A stretch of DNA of 64,000 nt from the NCBI GenBank assembly GCA_937928045.1, contig CALFWO010000024.1:33334-97333 (forward strand), written 5' to 3'. Under the pieces are notes generated by a model. That model saw only the letters and a list, made by a program, of their open reading frames with translations, ran no database searches and was not told the DNA's origin. This DNA is from an uncultured Saprospiraceae bacterium. GTDB lineage: Bacteria; Bacteroidota; Bacteroidia; Chitinophagales; Saprospiraceae. Below are positions 55,583-64,000 of this stretch, piece by piece; positions within the stretch are counted from its first letter, which is position 1, and each line of letters begins with the position of its first letter. A program made the position numbers and the translations under genes.

Positions 55583-56552
55583 ATCCCATAGTTTTGGGAA
55601 TATTTGTAGTTAACAACAATACCAATCCAAGTAACGATGGTAAAATTAAGTTTATTACCCAAAGTGCAAAAGTACTGGCCAATATTGCAATGGGATTTGC
55701 TTCAAAATATCCCCAAAAATAAAGAGCCGCTTGCCCCCTAATCAATAAACTCCATATCGGAGGTAAGGGAATACTTGTTTGTACCAAAAAAATTGTACCA
55801 ATTACCAAGAAGCTTTGAAAAAGGCCAATTTCAATACCAAAGTAAGTAGCCAACAAATAATATTGAAAAAAATAGAGCAAATATCTCAAACATGCAAAAA
55901 TCAAGGCCGTTCTGAGTCGACTGGACGGAAATTTTTGAATGGCTTTTAGTGGTGCAAAATACTTCTTCCATTTGTTCCAATAAGGCAACTTTCTAACCGC
56001 TTTTACGACTATCGGCAGATTGAAGTACAATAAAAAAAGCAGGGTAATCAATAGCCCACTAAGCATAAAATAAACGGCTAGGATGAAATTTGTAATCTCA
56101 AATTGACGAAGGGTTAGTCCAAATAAGGCGATCAAGCCAAATGACAAGAGGGCAATTAATTGGGCGAAACTGCCTACTAAAGTACTTACGGTTCCATGCC
56201 ATCGATATCCATCCGGAAGAAAAACTACTCTTCCACCATATTCTCCTACTCTATTTGGAGTGATGAGCGATACCGTTATTCCTGCCAGTACTGCTTTATA
56301 GGTTTGGAAAAAACTGGTTTCATAAAAAGTCTTGAGTAAAGATTGCCATTTCATGGTCTCGAGTCCCCAATTCAAGGGTACCAGTAAGAGTACTAAAATT
56401 AATGGGACTGGGCTGGAAGATTTAAATCGTTCTAAGAATAATCCAGCTATTTCATCAATATTAGCCTTTGCAAATATTTGATAATAGAAAACCAGTCCTA
56501 CTGCAATAAGTAGAATTATCTTGATAATAAAGTCTAAAAGTCGGCTAGTCAA
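55569..56552 (-). CDS. Lysylphosphatidylglycerol synthase TM-region (AglD/UPF0104) family membrane protein
   Basis: 327-residue multi-helix inner-membrane protein, 8 or so helices. Family features are LNWGLETMKWQSLLK after the second helix, ITVSLITPNRVGEYGGRVVFL, and a late SIPLPPIWSLLIRGQAALYF. Relatives include the flippase half of MprF and AglD-type proteins thought to move lipid-linked molecules across the membrane. The synthase domain is absent. It is followed by the overlapping DUF3108 gene. Which lipid is moved is not evident. Confidence 0.82.
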   Translation of the reverse strand: MTSRLLDFIIKIILLIAVGLVFYYQIFAKANIDEIAGLFLERFKSSSPVPLILVLLLVPLNWGLETMKWQSLLKTFYETSFFQTYKAVLAGITVSLITPNRVGEYGGRVVFLPDGYRWHGTVSTLVGSFAQLIALLSFGLIALFGLTLRQFEITNFILAVYFMLSGLLITLLFLLYFNLPIVVKAVRKLPYWNKWKKYFAPLKAIQKFPSSRLRTALIFACLRYLLYFFQYYLLATYFGIEIGLFQSFLVIGTIFLVQTSIPLPPIWSLLIRGQAALYFWGYFEANPIAILASTFALWVINLILPSLLGLVLLLTTNIPKTMGYEKK

Positions 56553-56606
56553 TGAAACAAGTTTTTTCCATATACCCTAAATCAATGCGCTTGGAAAATT
56601 AGTCGC

Positions 56607-56639
56607 TTTGTTTAAGATCTTCGCAAATGTAGTAACTTG
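56607..56639 (+). promoter_or_regulatory. Candidate promoter for ruvC
   Basis: TTTG at 56607-56610 and TAACTTG at 56633-56639 with a 22-base spacer. It lies inside the longer frame that starts with TTG 56608, favouring the ATG at 56647 as start. Confidence 0.35.
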
Positions 56640-56646
56640 CGAGAGG

Positions 56647-57207
56647 ATGTCAAACAAAGCAACATATCGACTAATCGGCGTAGATCCTGGAACCAACCTG
56701 ATGGGCTATGCTATTTTGGAAATTTCTGGGTCTAAAATCAAATTGGTTGTGATGAATACTTTGAATTTGAAAAATCAAGGGTCTCATCAAGAGAAGCTCA
56801 AAAGGATTTATCGAGAATTAGATGACATCATTGCTAAATATAAGCCAATAACCATGGCCATTGAAGCTCCCTTTTTTGGAAAAAATGTTCAGTCCATGTT
56901 GAAATTAGGAAGGGCACAAGGTGTGGCAATTGCAGCGGGCATGGCTAGAAATCTTGAAATCAGCGAGTATGCACCGAAGAAAGTCAAACAGTCTGTTACT
57001 GGAAATGGAAATGCATCAAAGGAGCAAGTTGGTGCTATGGTTGAGAATATTCTCGGGATAAAATTACCAGACCAAGGTTTTGATGCAAAGGATGCAGCAG
57101 CTGTTGGTATTTGTCATCATTATCAATCCGGTTCTCCACTTTCCAAAAAGAAGAAATTTAGTTCTTGGTCTGCTTTCTTAAAAGACAATCCCAATAGAAC
57201 TGGGTAA
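56647..57207 (+). CDS. ruvC: Crossover junction endodeoxyribonuclease RuvC
   Basis: Cytoplasmic Holliday junction resolvase. Catalytic acidic residues are in LIGVDPGTNLMGY, TMAIEAPFFGKN and the late FDAKDAAAVGICHH. The DNA-contact segment is KVKQSVTGNGNASKEQV. From ATG 56647 it has 186 residues. The longer TTG 56608 frame would add 13 residues not seen in relatives. The last 30 residues are a basic tail. It is separate from ruvA in this window (41.2 kb). Confidence 0.94.
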   Translation: MSNKATYRLIGVDPGTNLMGYAILEISGSKIKLVVMNTLNLKNQGSHQEKLKRIYRELDDIIAKYKPITMAIEAPFFGKNVQSMLKLGRAQGVAIAAGMARNLEISEYAPKKVKQSVTGNGNASKEQVGAMVENILGIKLPDQGFDAKDAAAVGICHHYQSGSPLSKKKKFSSWSAFLKDNPNRTG

Positions 57208-57296
57208 CTTCTCTTAGTCTAAATTTATGGAGTTAGGAGACAATTCTATAACCATTTAAATTTGCTGTATTGCTGGAAAAATTTGTTTGGAATGAT

Positions 57297-57689
57297 CTAA
57301 AGAAAAGATCGAATTTTTGCAGCGATGGTTTCCATTTCTTCTTTATCGATAGAAATTTTTGGTTGAGAAAAATTCATATCAGCTACACCATTTATTGGCA
57401 TTAAGTGAACATGCGCATGCGGGACTTCTAAACCAATTACTGTAACTCCTATTCTTTTGCAAGGAATTGCTTTTTCAACGGCCTTCGCAATCGACTTGCT
57501 AAAGACCATGAGGCCTGCTAAAGTCTCATCTGGCAAATCATAGAGGTAATCAACTTCATTTTTAGGAATTACCAGAGTATGGCCCGCCATTAAAGGAAAG
57601 GCATCAAGAAAGGCTAGAAACTCTTCGTTTTCTGCAATCTTATAACAGGGAATTTCCCCAGCAACAATTTTGGAAAAAATACTTGGCAT
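57297..57689 (-). CDS. HIT family hydrolase
   Basis: 130-residue cytoplasmic protein of the histidine-triad family. The active-site motif HAHVHL is at about 91-97, preceded by GVTVIGLEVP. The N terminus SIFSKIVAGEIPCYKIAENEEFLAF and the core GHTLVIPKNEVDYLYDLP are typical of the Hint/PKCI branch, which hydrolyses nucleoside phosphoramidates or AMP conjugates. It directly follows greA with no intergenic base. Confidence 0.93.
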   Translation of the reverse strand: MPSIFSKIVAGEIPCYKIAENEEFLAFLDAFPLMAGHTLVIPKNEVDYLYDLPDETLAGLMVFSKSIAKAVEKAIPCKRIGVTVIGLEVPHAHVHLMPINGVADMNFSQPKISIDKEEMETIAAKIRSFL

Positions 57690-58166
57690 TTATTTGATCT
57701 CAATTTTCATGATTTCAAACTCAATATTTCCACCAGGTGTAACGACTGTTGCAATATCACCCACGGCCTTGCCTAAAAGACCTTGTCCGATAGGAGATGA
57801 GACTGAAATCTTTTTGCTCTTGAGGTCTGCTTCTGATTCGGATACCAATTGATAAGTCAATTCTTTTTTCACTTTCAAATTCTTAATGGTAACATGAGAT
57901 AAGACAGTTACTGTAGAATTATCAAGATCACTTGCATCAAGGATTCTGGCGTTGGCCATGACCTTTTCCATTTCATTGATTTTCAGCTCTAGCATGCCTT
58001 GGGCATCTTTAGCTGCATCGTACTCCGCATTTTCAGAAAGGTCTCCTTTCTCTCTAGCCTCGGCAATCGCTTTGGCAACATTTTGCCTTCCGACGCTTTT
58101 CATTTCCTCAAGTTCGGCTTCTAATCTTTCAAAGCCTTCTTTGGTGAGATAGGTGTATTTTGACAT
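57690..58166 (-). CDS. greA: Transcription elongation factor GreA
   Basis: 158-residue factor that stimulates transcript cleavage in backtracked RNA polymerase. The N-terminal coiled coil has the tip acidic pair in EKGDLSENAEYDAAKDAQ. The C-terminal domain has YQLVSESEADLKSKKISVSSPIG and a late VGDIATVVTPGG. Its stop directly abuts the HIT start, forming a two-gene operon. Confidence 0.95.
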   Translation of the reverse strand: MSKYTYLTKEGFERLEAELEEMKSVGRQNVAKAIAEAREKGDLSENAEYDAAKDAQGMLELKINEMEKVMANARILDASDLDNSTVTVLSHVTIKNLKVKKELTYQLVSESEADLKSKKISVSSPIGQGLLGKAVGDIATVVTPGGNIEFEIMKIEIK

Positions 58167-58277
58167 AACTCAAAAAGTTTAGTAGTTCGGACCTTAGTAC
58201 AATGGATGATAATTTTGATCAGATTAGTACTAATGTTTTCATCAAAAACTCAATAAAAACGAGGTCTTTTAACAGAT

Positions 58278-58321
58278 GAAAAAGCAAGAACGCTTTCACA
58301 ACGAAGGTGAAAACGTTCTTG
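58278..58321 (-). terminator. Terminator after the PorV/PorQ-family gene
   Basis: Arms 58285-58299 and 58307-58321 pair with one mismatch, loop of 7 bases. On the minus strand the hairpin is followed by GCTTTTTC. Confidence 0.7.
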
Positions 58322-58363
58322 ATTTCTGACAAATTTAAGAAAAAATCCTAAATCTCGGTCAAA

Positions 58364-59431
58364 TTATAGTGCCAATGAGACTGTGATGTTATGCGTTCCA
58401 GACCAGATTCTTGTTTGTCTGTAAGCATAATCGATGCGAATATTGTTGTTTACTTTCTCTTCATCTTTAGATAAAGGAACATTTACAGAGAATCCAGCAG
58501 CGATTCCAGTATAAACTGGAGCAGTTTCAATATTCTCTTGGCCAATTTCGTATTTATATGCAGCTCTCAACTGGAATGTATTTTTCCAACCGAATTCAAC
58601 TCCTGCTCCAATTTGATCTTGCGAGAATGAATTTGCAGTAAAATTACCAAGTGCAGTAAGTTTCAGATCAGTACCAAAATAGAAATCATATCCCATTCCG
58701 ATATTAAGCAATGAAGGTAATTCATAGCTTTGAGATCTTTGGTAATAAGCCAATTGTTGAGAATTGTCAAGCGCTTCAAATGGAACTTGAAGAGACTCAG
58801 TAAGTCCTTGACCTCCAAAAGCCATTCTTGATCCAACATTTCTTAATGAGATACCGAATCTAAAGTTGTCCTGATCTCCAGTTACATATTGTACTCCAGC
58901 ATCAATTCCAAAACCTAATGCTCTAGCATCAGAAATAGATTCGCTCACTACTCTTACTAGAGCTCCAACAGAAATTTTATTATCGAAGATATAAGAGTAA
59001 GAAACCCCGAGGTTGAAAAGAGAAGGAGAAAATGTAGCTCCAGTTCCTTCTGGCTGAATCTCAGTGGTTGTTTGAATATCACTTAGATCAGTAGACATAA
59101 TAGAAACTCCAAATGCCGCATTGTCATTCAGCTTAGTAGTTACTCCAAAAGAACTGACATTAATATCTGCTCCAGTAAAGTAGCTAGTATATCCAAATGC
59201 AAATTGTGTTTTATTTATTCTAGAAATTCCAGCAGGATTTACTCTCATTGCTTCCACACCAGAGATGTGTGCAGTATTCAAAGTATGTAAACCAGCTGAT
59301 CTCGCCCACGGAGTCATTAGCAAATGACCTGAACCAGCCTCTCCTTGTCTGTCTGGATTTCCTGCAAACAGGGTTAGTCCAATACAAAGGAAAAACAAGA
59401 GCGAAGTAAATTTGTAAATATGCTTAGTCAT
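58364..59431 (-). CDS. PorV/PorQ-family outer-membrane protein
   Basis: 355-residue barrel protein starting at ATG 59431 with the signal IYKFTSLLFFLCIGLTLFAG. An upstream in-frame GTG at 59485 lies within the hairpin after the cargo gene and is not the start. The mature start (GSGHLLMTPWARSAGLHTLN, then VNPAGISRINKTQFAFGY) is that of the PorV/PorQ family. Strands alternate to the final HNITVSLAL. PorV carries T9SS cargo to the attachment complex. This copy lies just downstream of a T9SS cargo gene and may serve it specifically, an inference. It is a diverged member, not the typical PorV. Confidence 0.8.
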   Translation of the reverse strand: MTKHIYKFTSLLFFLCIGLTLFAGNPDRQGEAGSGHLLMTPWARSAGLHTLNTAHISGVEAMRVNPAGISRINKTQFAFGYTSYFTGADINVSSFGVTTKLNDNAAFGVSIMSTDLSDIQTTTEIQPEGTGATFSPSLFNLGVSYSYIFDNKISVGALVRVVSESISDARALGFGIDAGVQYVTGDQDNFRFGISLRNVGSRMAFGGQGLTESLQVPFEALDNSQQLAYYQRSQSYELPSLLNIGMGYDFYFGTDLKLTALGNFTANSFSQDQIGAGVEFGWKNTFQLRAAYKYEIGQENIETAPVYTGIAAGFSVNVPLSKDEEKVNNNIRIDYAYRQTRIWSGTHNITVSLAL

Positions 59432-59461
59432 AATTATTTTTTTAAGCTTCAATTTAAAATT

Positions 59462-59486
59462 AGTGCCGCTCCAAAAGAGCGACACT
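59462..59486 (-). terminator. Hairpin between the cargo gene and the PorV/PorQ-family gene
   Basis: AGTG-C-CGCTC and GAGCG-A-CACT pair around a 5-base loop with one mismatch. It is weak as a terminator because the following run is only ATTTT, so partial read-through into the next gene is likely. Confidence 0.4.
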
Positions 59487-59497
59487 AAATTATATTT

Positions 59498-62400
59498 TTA
59501 TAGTCCTGTTGGATCAAACTGTCTTTGAATCATAAATAATTTCAAAGTACGTTCTCCCAAGTTCGGAGCAACAACATTTACCAAATAAGTACCTGAAGCT
59601 ACAGGAATTCCTTTAGAGTTTTTCAAATCCCAATCTAAAGAAGCTTCTGTTTGTTTAGCTCTGATACCTCCTCTAGCTAGGTCTACATTCGGTCCTACAT
59701 TTCTATTGTAAGATCTAATGAATTTTCCTTCCAGAGAGAAAATGTTGATAGTACATTCGTTAGGCAGATTAGTCAACTTCACAACTGTAGAAGTTGGAAG
59801 TGCCTCGTAATTTGAGAATCCGTAGTATGGATTAGGAACAAGATTGATTTGCGCCAATTGCTCATTAATTTCCTCTTCCGTCTCATTATCTTGCGGAGCT
59901 TTTCCATCGATTCTAAATCTGTATCTAGGATTACCATTGTTCTCAGTAGCACTTGGCTGATCAACATCCAGTGGTGTTGATACTCTTAGACGGTAAGTCA
60001 GATCTTCAGGAATCAATCCTTCTTCGTAAGAATTCATTGTTACGTTTGTATTTAAAGCACCTGCCCAAGTAATTTGAGCCAATCCATTTCTTCTAAAGAT
60101 TGGATTAGTTTCATTAAAGCTATCGTACAATGATTCACATTCATCATATGGAGATCTGGTGACATAAACCCAATGGTGTCCACCTGAAATAAATTGTGCA
60201 ATATTCTGCCCAAACTGAGGTGCTAAGAATTGAGCTTGTGGTGTTGGATTGAACATCATATCTCTTCCTGTACCATTTTCTCCCCCTAGGAAGAAAGAAC
60301 AGTCATCTGGATTTGGTAATCCATCACAATCATAAACTGATGCTTCTCCAAAGAAAATATTCAGTCGTTGTCCTGTTTCAACATCAATAGCATATCCTGG
60401 GAACCAACCGAAGCCTTCTCTACTTTCGCTACCATCAACTTCTGGGTTTCCATCAGATCCTGCATTTTTAGTTACTGAAGGTGCACGCCTTGTGTTAAAA
60501 TGTCTGGCATCTCCTTCTGTATCTAAATCAGCTTCGTTTGCATCAGTCAACCATCTTGGAGATGTTTCGATAACGATACATCTACTCCACTTAGATTTAT
60601 CACTTGTAAATACAATATCCACATTATTCAAATCATCAAGACCAGTAACAGCATTCATCAAGGTGACAATAACATTGTCATCAATCTGAGGCGAAATAGC
60701 CATATTGGTTGGAGCTGTTGTCAATAGAAATGGATTAAATAATCCCGGAGACATAGACTCATTTGTCAATCCGCCAAATGGATCAGAAGGTGGATCAACT
60801 GCTAAAAATTCTGCAAATTGACTTCGTCCATTCAATCCTCCAAGCCATTCATTTACGCCTGGATTCTTGTATTCCAATTCGGCTCCAATAGAACCGTTCA
60901 ATTCAGATTCTAACGCACCTACCTGCTCAGAATCTCCAGCTGTAATTGAAATTCCAAGTTCTTGAATAATCTGTTCGTAAGTATATTCAAAAGGACGTTC
61001 GCCTGGATACACTTCTCCATTATCATCCAAATTCGTTAATGTCCAAAGTGCATTTTTGCTAAGAACATCATCTGTTGGATTGTTATCAGAAAAGCTGACT
61101 TCATAGTATCCATCAACAACTTCCAAAGGATTTACAATTTTTACTGTAATCGGAGCCTGGCCTGGTTTGTAAACCAGAGATTCAACATTTCCTTCTAGTG
61201 CAGCTTCTACACTTGCATCCGTAAGTTCAATGAAGTTTCCACCATTTCCTTTTCCTTCCAATCTTTCCACTTCCACTCCATCTCCATAGAAAGAGTTGGT
61301 TTGAAGACTAGTAATTGGCCTTGGTACTGGAGTATAAGTTCTAATATTTAAATCACCAGAAATGTATGGTCGACTTTGAGATCCTAGCGGAGAAGCAAGG
61401 TCGAATTCTTTCCAGTTGTTGTATCCATAAGAAATTGCAGTAAAGTAGTAAGTCTTATGATTGATCAAAGATCTATTACCTGTCGCAAATTGATCCTCAG
61501 TAATTGAGAACGAATGGTCAATACCTTCATCCGTTGCTGCTGATTTTTGTTCAGGAACCCAAACAGAGTTTGCTGGATCTAATGGATTGTCTCTAGGAAT
61601 CCAGTTGAATACAGTACTTACTCCATTCTTAATATCCATTTCTTTAATCAATCTAGCATCATCCGGATTGGTTAAATCAGATACATTAGGATTAGCCAAT
61701 TGGTAAATTTGGTAACCTTCGAACTTGTAGAAAAATGCAGAATCCATTGGATCTGGTGATGGAGCTTTCAAATCTCTTTCCGCATAAGTTTCAAAGATGT
61801 TATTGTTATCGGCATTGCCTGGATCATTTGAAATCAAACAAACCAACTCTTGATCTAACTCTACGAAATCCAAGTCTGGAGCTGAAGGTCCCCTTGTAAT
61901 CTCGAAACAGTTGTCAAACAAAGATTGTGCAACATCATCGATTACCAATAACTTATCAATATTTGGACAAGGGTAAATTAATTCTTCAATCCAAACAGCT
62001 CCAATAATCAATTCATTCTTCACACCCGGATCCAATCTAAATGGTCCTGAAGCTTGTACAGTTCTTCTATCTCCTTGAGAAGACATTGATTCGCACTGAG
62101 ACCATCCGCCTGCAGCATCTGGCGGATCAACATATGCATAATCTACTAAATTAGGATTTCCTGGTTCGTAACCTGTTCCTCCAAATGAGAATGGCGTTCC
62201 ATCTCTCCAATTACCTTGTAGGTAATTGTAGTAATCTGGAGCCGAAGTTGGATCCGTTGTAGCTGGAGGGTGAGGTCCACCTGAACCAGCACGGTTGAAA
62301 TAACTGAAAGTTGACATTCCTAGTTCCTCGAAATTTTCATTCAAAGGACCTCTAAAGTAGTCAATACCTACAGCTGGAACATCTGTACCGTAAGTTGCCG

Positions 62401-63390
62401 TTCCACCACAACTACCATTTGGCGGCTGACCATCAAGTGCATCTGAATTGTAGTAATAAGCCAATGATCTTGTCGTATCACAACCGATAAAATCATCTTC
62501 AGAACATCCTAAATCACCATCTACCCACATTGCGAAGTAAGTATCTTGGATTGGCTCAGTTGCTCTATTGATCAATTTATATCGTTGGAAAGTCATGTTA
62601 TTGATCTCGTCATCAGTTGCGAAGGCAAAAGCTTGAACTTGAACTTCCATCTTGATAGGAGAATCACTATTCGACTGCGTGTGAACGTTTCCGTTATCAT
62701 TATAAATCCAGAAAATCATTTCATCTGGGAAAGTCTGAGGAAATTCAGCACAACCTCTAATTTCTACGATAGGAAAATCTCCTTTTTCAGGATTGTATCT
62801 TCCATCAGGCACACCATTGTCTCCATAATCCCAGAATCCAGCAAGACCATTATTATCGTCAGGAAGTCTGAAACCTTCGATATCTTCAAAGAATTCATTT
62901 CCTACTGCCGGCCAACCTTTCACGCCATCAGGAATATCATTCGGATCATAAGGTACACCTGCATCCAAAGCTTCTTGGAATTTAGCTCTGTGCTCTCTTA
63001 CTTCTGTTCCTGTCACTTGGAAAAATCTATCCCAAGTTTCACAAACGATAGCTTCTGTTTCACCACCGCTTGTTAAAGGACCAGGCCAGAAATCTGTTCT
63101 CGCTTGACCTCCATACATTTGAGCCGCAACTTTCAAGTTTCCTCCTGGATCCACACCACCTAGCCATACGGCTCCAGCATAAATTGAAGAAATTTCTTCT
63201 TGTCCTGGCTCTACTTTAGGAACAATATATCTACCATTTGTTCCATCCCACCATACATCACCACCAGCTAATAATCTGGCTCTGACGTTGTTGATCGCCA
63301 TATCCACTGCAGCACCCGCAGCGGCACAATCATTCCGTAGACTAGCTACCGAAACTCCTGAGGCTGTTGTGTTTGAAGCTCCAGCCATTT
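59498..63390 (-). CDS. Large T9SS-secreted surface protein, 5' end lost at junction
   Basis: About 1297 codons remain of a secreted protein. Segments such as NNVRARLLAGGDVWWDGTNG, YAGAVWLGGVDPGG, FWDYGDNGVPDGRYNPEKGDFP and FDNCFEITRGPSAP are typical of large Bacteroidota surface proteins. The C-terminal 90 or so residues form a sorting domain (LVPNPYYGFSNYE, LTNLPNECTINIFSLEGKFI, GTYLVNV, RTLKLFMIQR) for type IX secretion. The signal peptide and first residues are missing: the open frame continues to 63613 but beyond about 63390 it only reads the antisense of an IS110 transposase. The function is unknown, probably adhesive or matrix-related. Partner: the PorV-like gene downstream. Confidence 0.8.
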
Positions 63391-63933
63391 GAGCGCCGCT
63401 TGGGTGGGAAACGTTTTTGTGGGCATCTGCCACTGAGGATTGAATCTTCGCAGAATGTGCTTGATGCGGTTGGTCGATCGAGTCCGCATCTTGCCAGCGT
63501 CTTTTCGGAGCAAGGTCAAGCGTTGGTTTTCGGCGTCGATTTTCGATGGCAAGACGACTTGGCGGATGCCGCGAACGGGTCGGCCAAGTCGCAGTCGGTG
63601 TTGGTTGACCCAAAGCAGTTCCGAAAGGGCGTGGGCATCGCGGCGATCGGTTTTTATCTTCGGTTTTTTTGTTGGCTGGATGAGGATGGATTGAACGCAG
63701 CCGTGCTGGGGCAGCAGTTCTAGGAGCCAGTCATTGAAGCCGCAGACTTCGACGATCGCAATGTAGCCGGGAGAGGCTTGGTCTTTGAGCGATTGCTCGT
63801 GCAGTTTGACAAAGAATTCGAGGCATCGTTTGGGCTCGGTGGAGACTTGACGTTTGAGTATCACGTCACCCGTTTGGTTTCGCAACGAGATGGTGAGTTG
63901 TTTTGCATGTTGGTCGATTCCAAGGTATAACAT
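63346..63933 (-). pseudogene. IS110-family transposase, N-terminal fragment
   Basis: Starting at ATG 63933, the first 180 or so residues form the DEDD RuvC-like catalytic domain of IS110-type recombinases: Asp7 in LYLGID, Glu62 in AIVEVCGFNDW, Asp96 and Asp99 in KTDRRDAHAL, then SKIDAENQRLTLLRKDAGK. The C-terminal Transposase_20 domain with its serine is absent. The frame passes into cargo-gene sequence near 63390 and stops at 63346. Base composition is GC-rich, unlike all the genes to the left, and the sequence recalls planctomycete IS110 members. Not functional here. Confidence 0.85.
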
Positions 63934-64000
63934 TTGAGGTTCTCCGAGAGGGACTTAGTAAATTTTGAGCCCGGTTTGATCCACAAGGTCAAGACGATCG
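63379..64000. mobile_element. Partial IS110-type element in GC-rich sequence, runs off right edge
   Basis: From about 63390 to the right edge composition shifts sharply to GC-rich. The segment holds the transposase fragment (minus strand) and 67 bases upstream of its ATG, which would belong to the element's left end. No inverted repeats or target duplication are visible. The join itself lies in or near 63379-63390, which reads sensibly in both partners. Confidence 0.6.

Noticed and set aside
62546..63076. 176-residue plus-strand ORF
   Set aside because: Lies entirely antisense to the cargo gene, with no domain and no promoter or terminator of its own.
63391..63613. Apparent N-terminal extension of the cargo protein to a Met at 63613
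   Set aside because: It is the antisense reading of the transposase: composition is Pro/Arg-rich, there is no signal peptide, and the GC-rich sequence is foreign to the gene.
1..64000. CRISPR arrays, tRNA or rRNA genes, prophage or integrative element
   Set aside because: No regularly spaced repeats, no recognisable cloverleaf or rRNA sequence, and no integrase or phage structural genes were seen on reading both strands by eye.

Overview
The window is an AT-rich bacterial chromosome segment from a member of the Bacteroidota. The evidence is type IX secretion (T9SS) genes (SprA, PorQ, a PorV/PorQ-family protein and a cargo protein with a C-terminal sorting region), a MurF-Alr fusion, a mitochondrial-type citrate synthase, greA next to a HIT gene, ruvA next to sprA, and several sites resembling the Bacteroidota promoter TTTG-N(about 20)-TAnnTTTG. 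The protein repertoire would fit the Saprospiraceae or a relative, but I cannot fix the genus from sequence alone.

Layout. 1-9 kb: the 3' end of phoH, aroA, pabB with an OmpA-type exported protein, a glutaryl-CoA-type dehydrogenase, a FolB fused to a Cys-rich CWC tail, a DUF4197 lipoprotein, citrate synthase and a DUF3109 protein. 9.4-15.7 kb: a PpiD-like chaperone, UDP-glucose dehydrogenase, a MORN-repeat lipoprotein coupled to porQ, and a small membrane protein. 15.7-27 kb: mfd, a CYTH protein overlapping a mevalonate-kinase-like gene, a methyltransferase, a TPR/PD40/OmpA/SPOR-like envelope protein, a lipoyl acyltransferase (E2), cinA-birA and rsfS. 27-33 kb: ftsH, a frameshifted lipoprotein hydrolase and a two-component system. 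33-42 kb: the giant sprA and ruvA. 42-50 kb: purD, murF-alr and a three-gene periplasmic chaperone operon. 50-58 kb: an amidohydrolase lipoprotein, two POT peptide transporters, a DUF3108 protein with a flippase-like membrane protein, ruvC, and greA-HIT. 58-63.4 kb: a PorV/PorQ-family gene downstream of a large T9SS cargo gene.

The main theme is envelope biogenesis. Exported precursors would be escorted by the PpiD/SurA-type chaperones, outer-membrane T9SS parts (SprA, PorQ, PorV-like) would move cargo such as the 59.5-63.4 kb protein to the surface, and OmpA-domain proteins would tie the envelope to peptidoglycan made with MurF-Alr. The rest is housekeeping: shikimate/folate, purine, mevalonate, TCA, recombination and transcription factors.

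The last 0.6 kb is foreign in character. It is visibly GC-rich and carries only the N-terminal catalytic half of an IS110-family transposase, joined inside the cargo gene. It is most simply an assembly chimera, less likely a rearranged insertion. The other notable anomaly is a hydrolase gene that seems to have lost one base inside its zinc-ribbon motif. I found no tRNA, rRNA, CRISPR array or phage, and no clear novel defence-type system.
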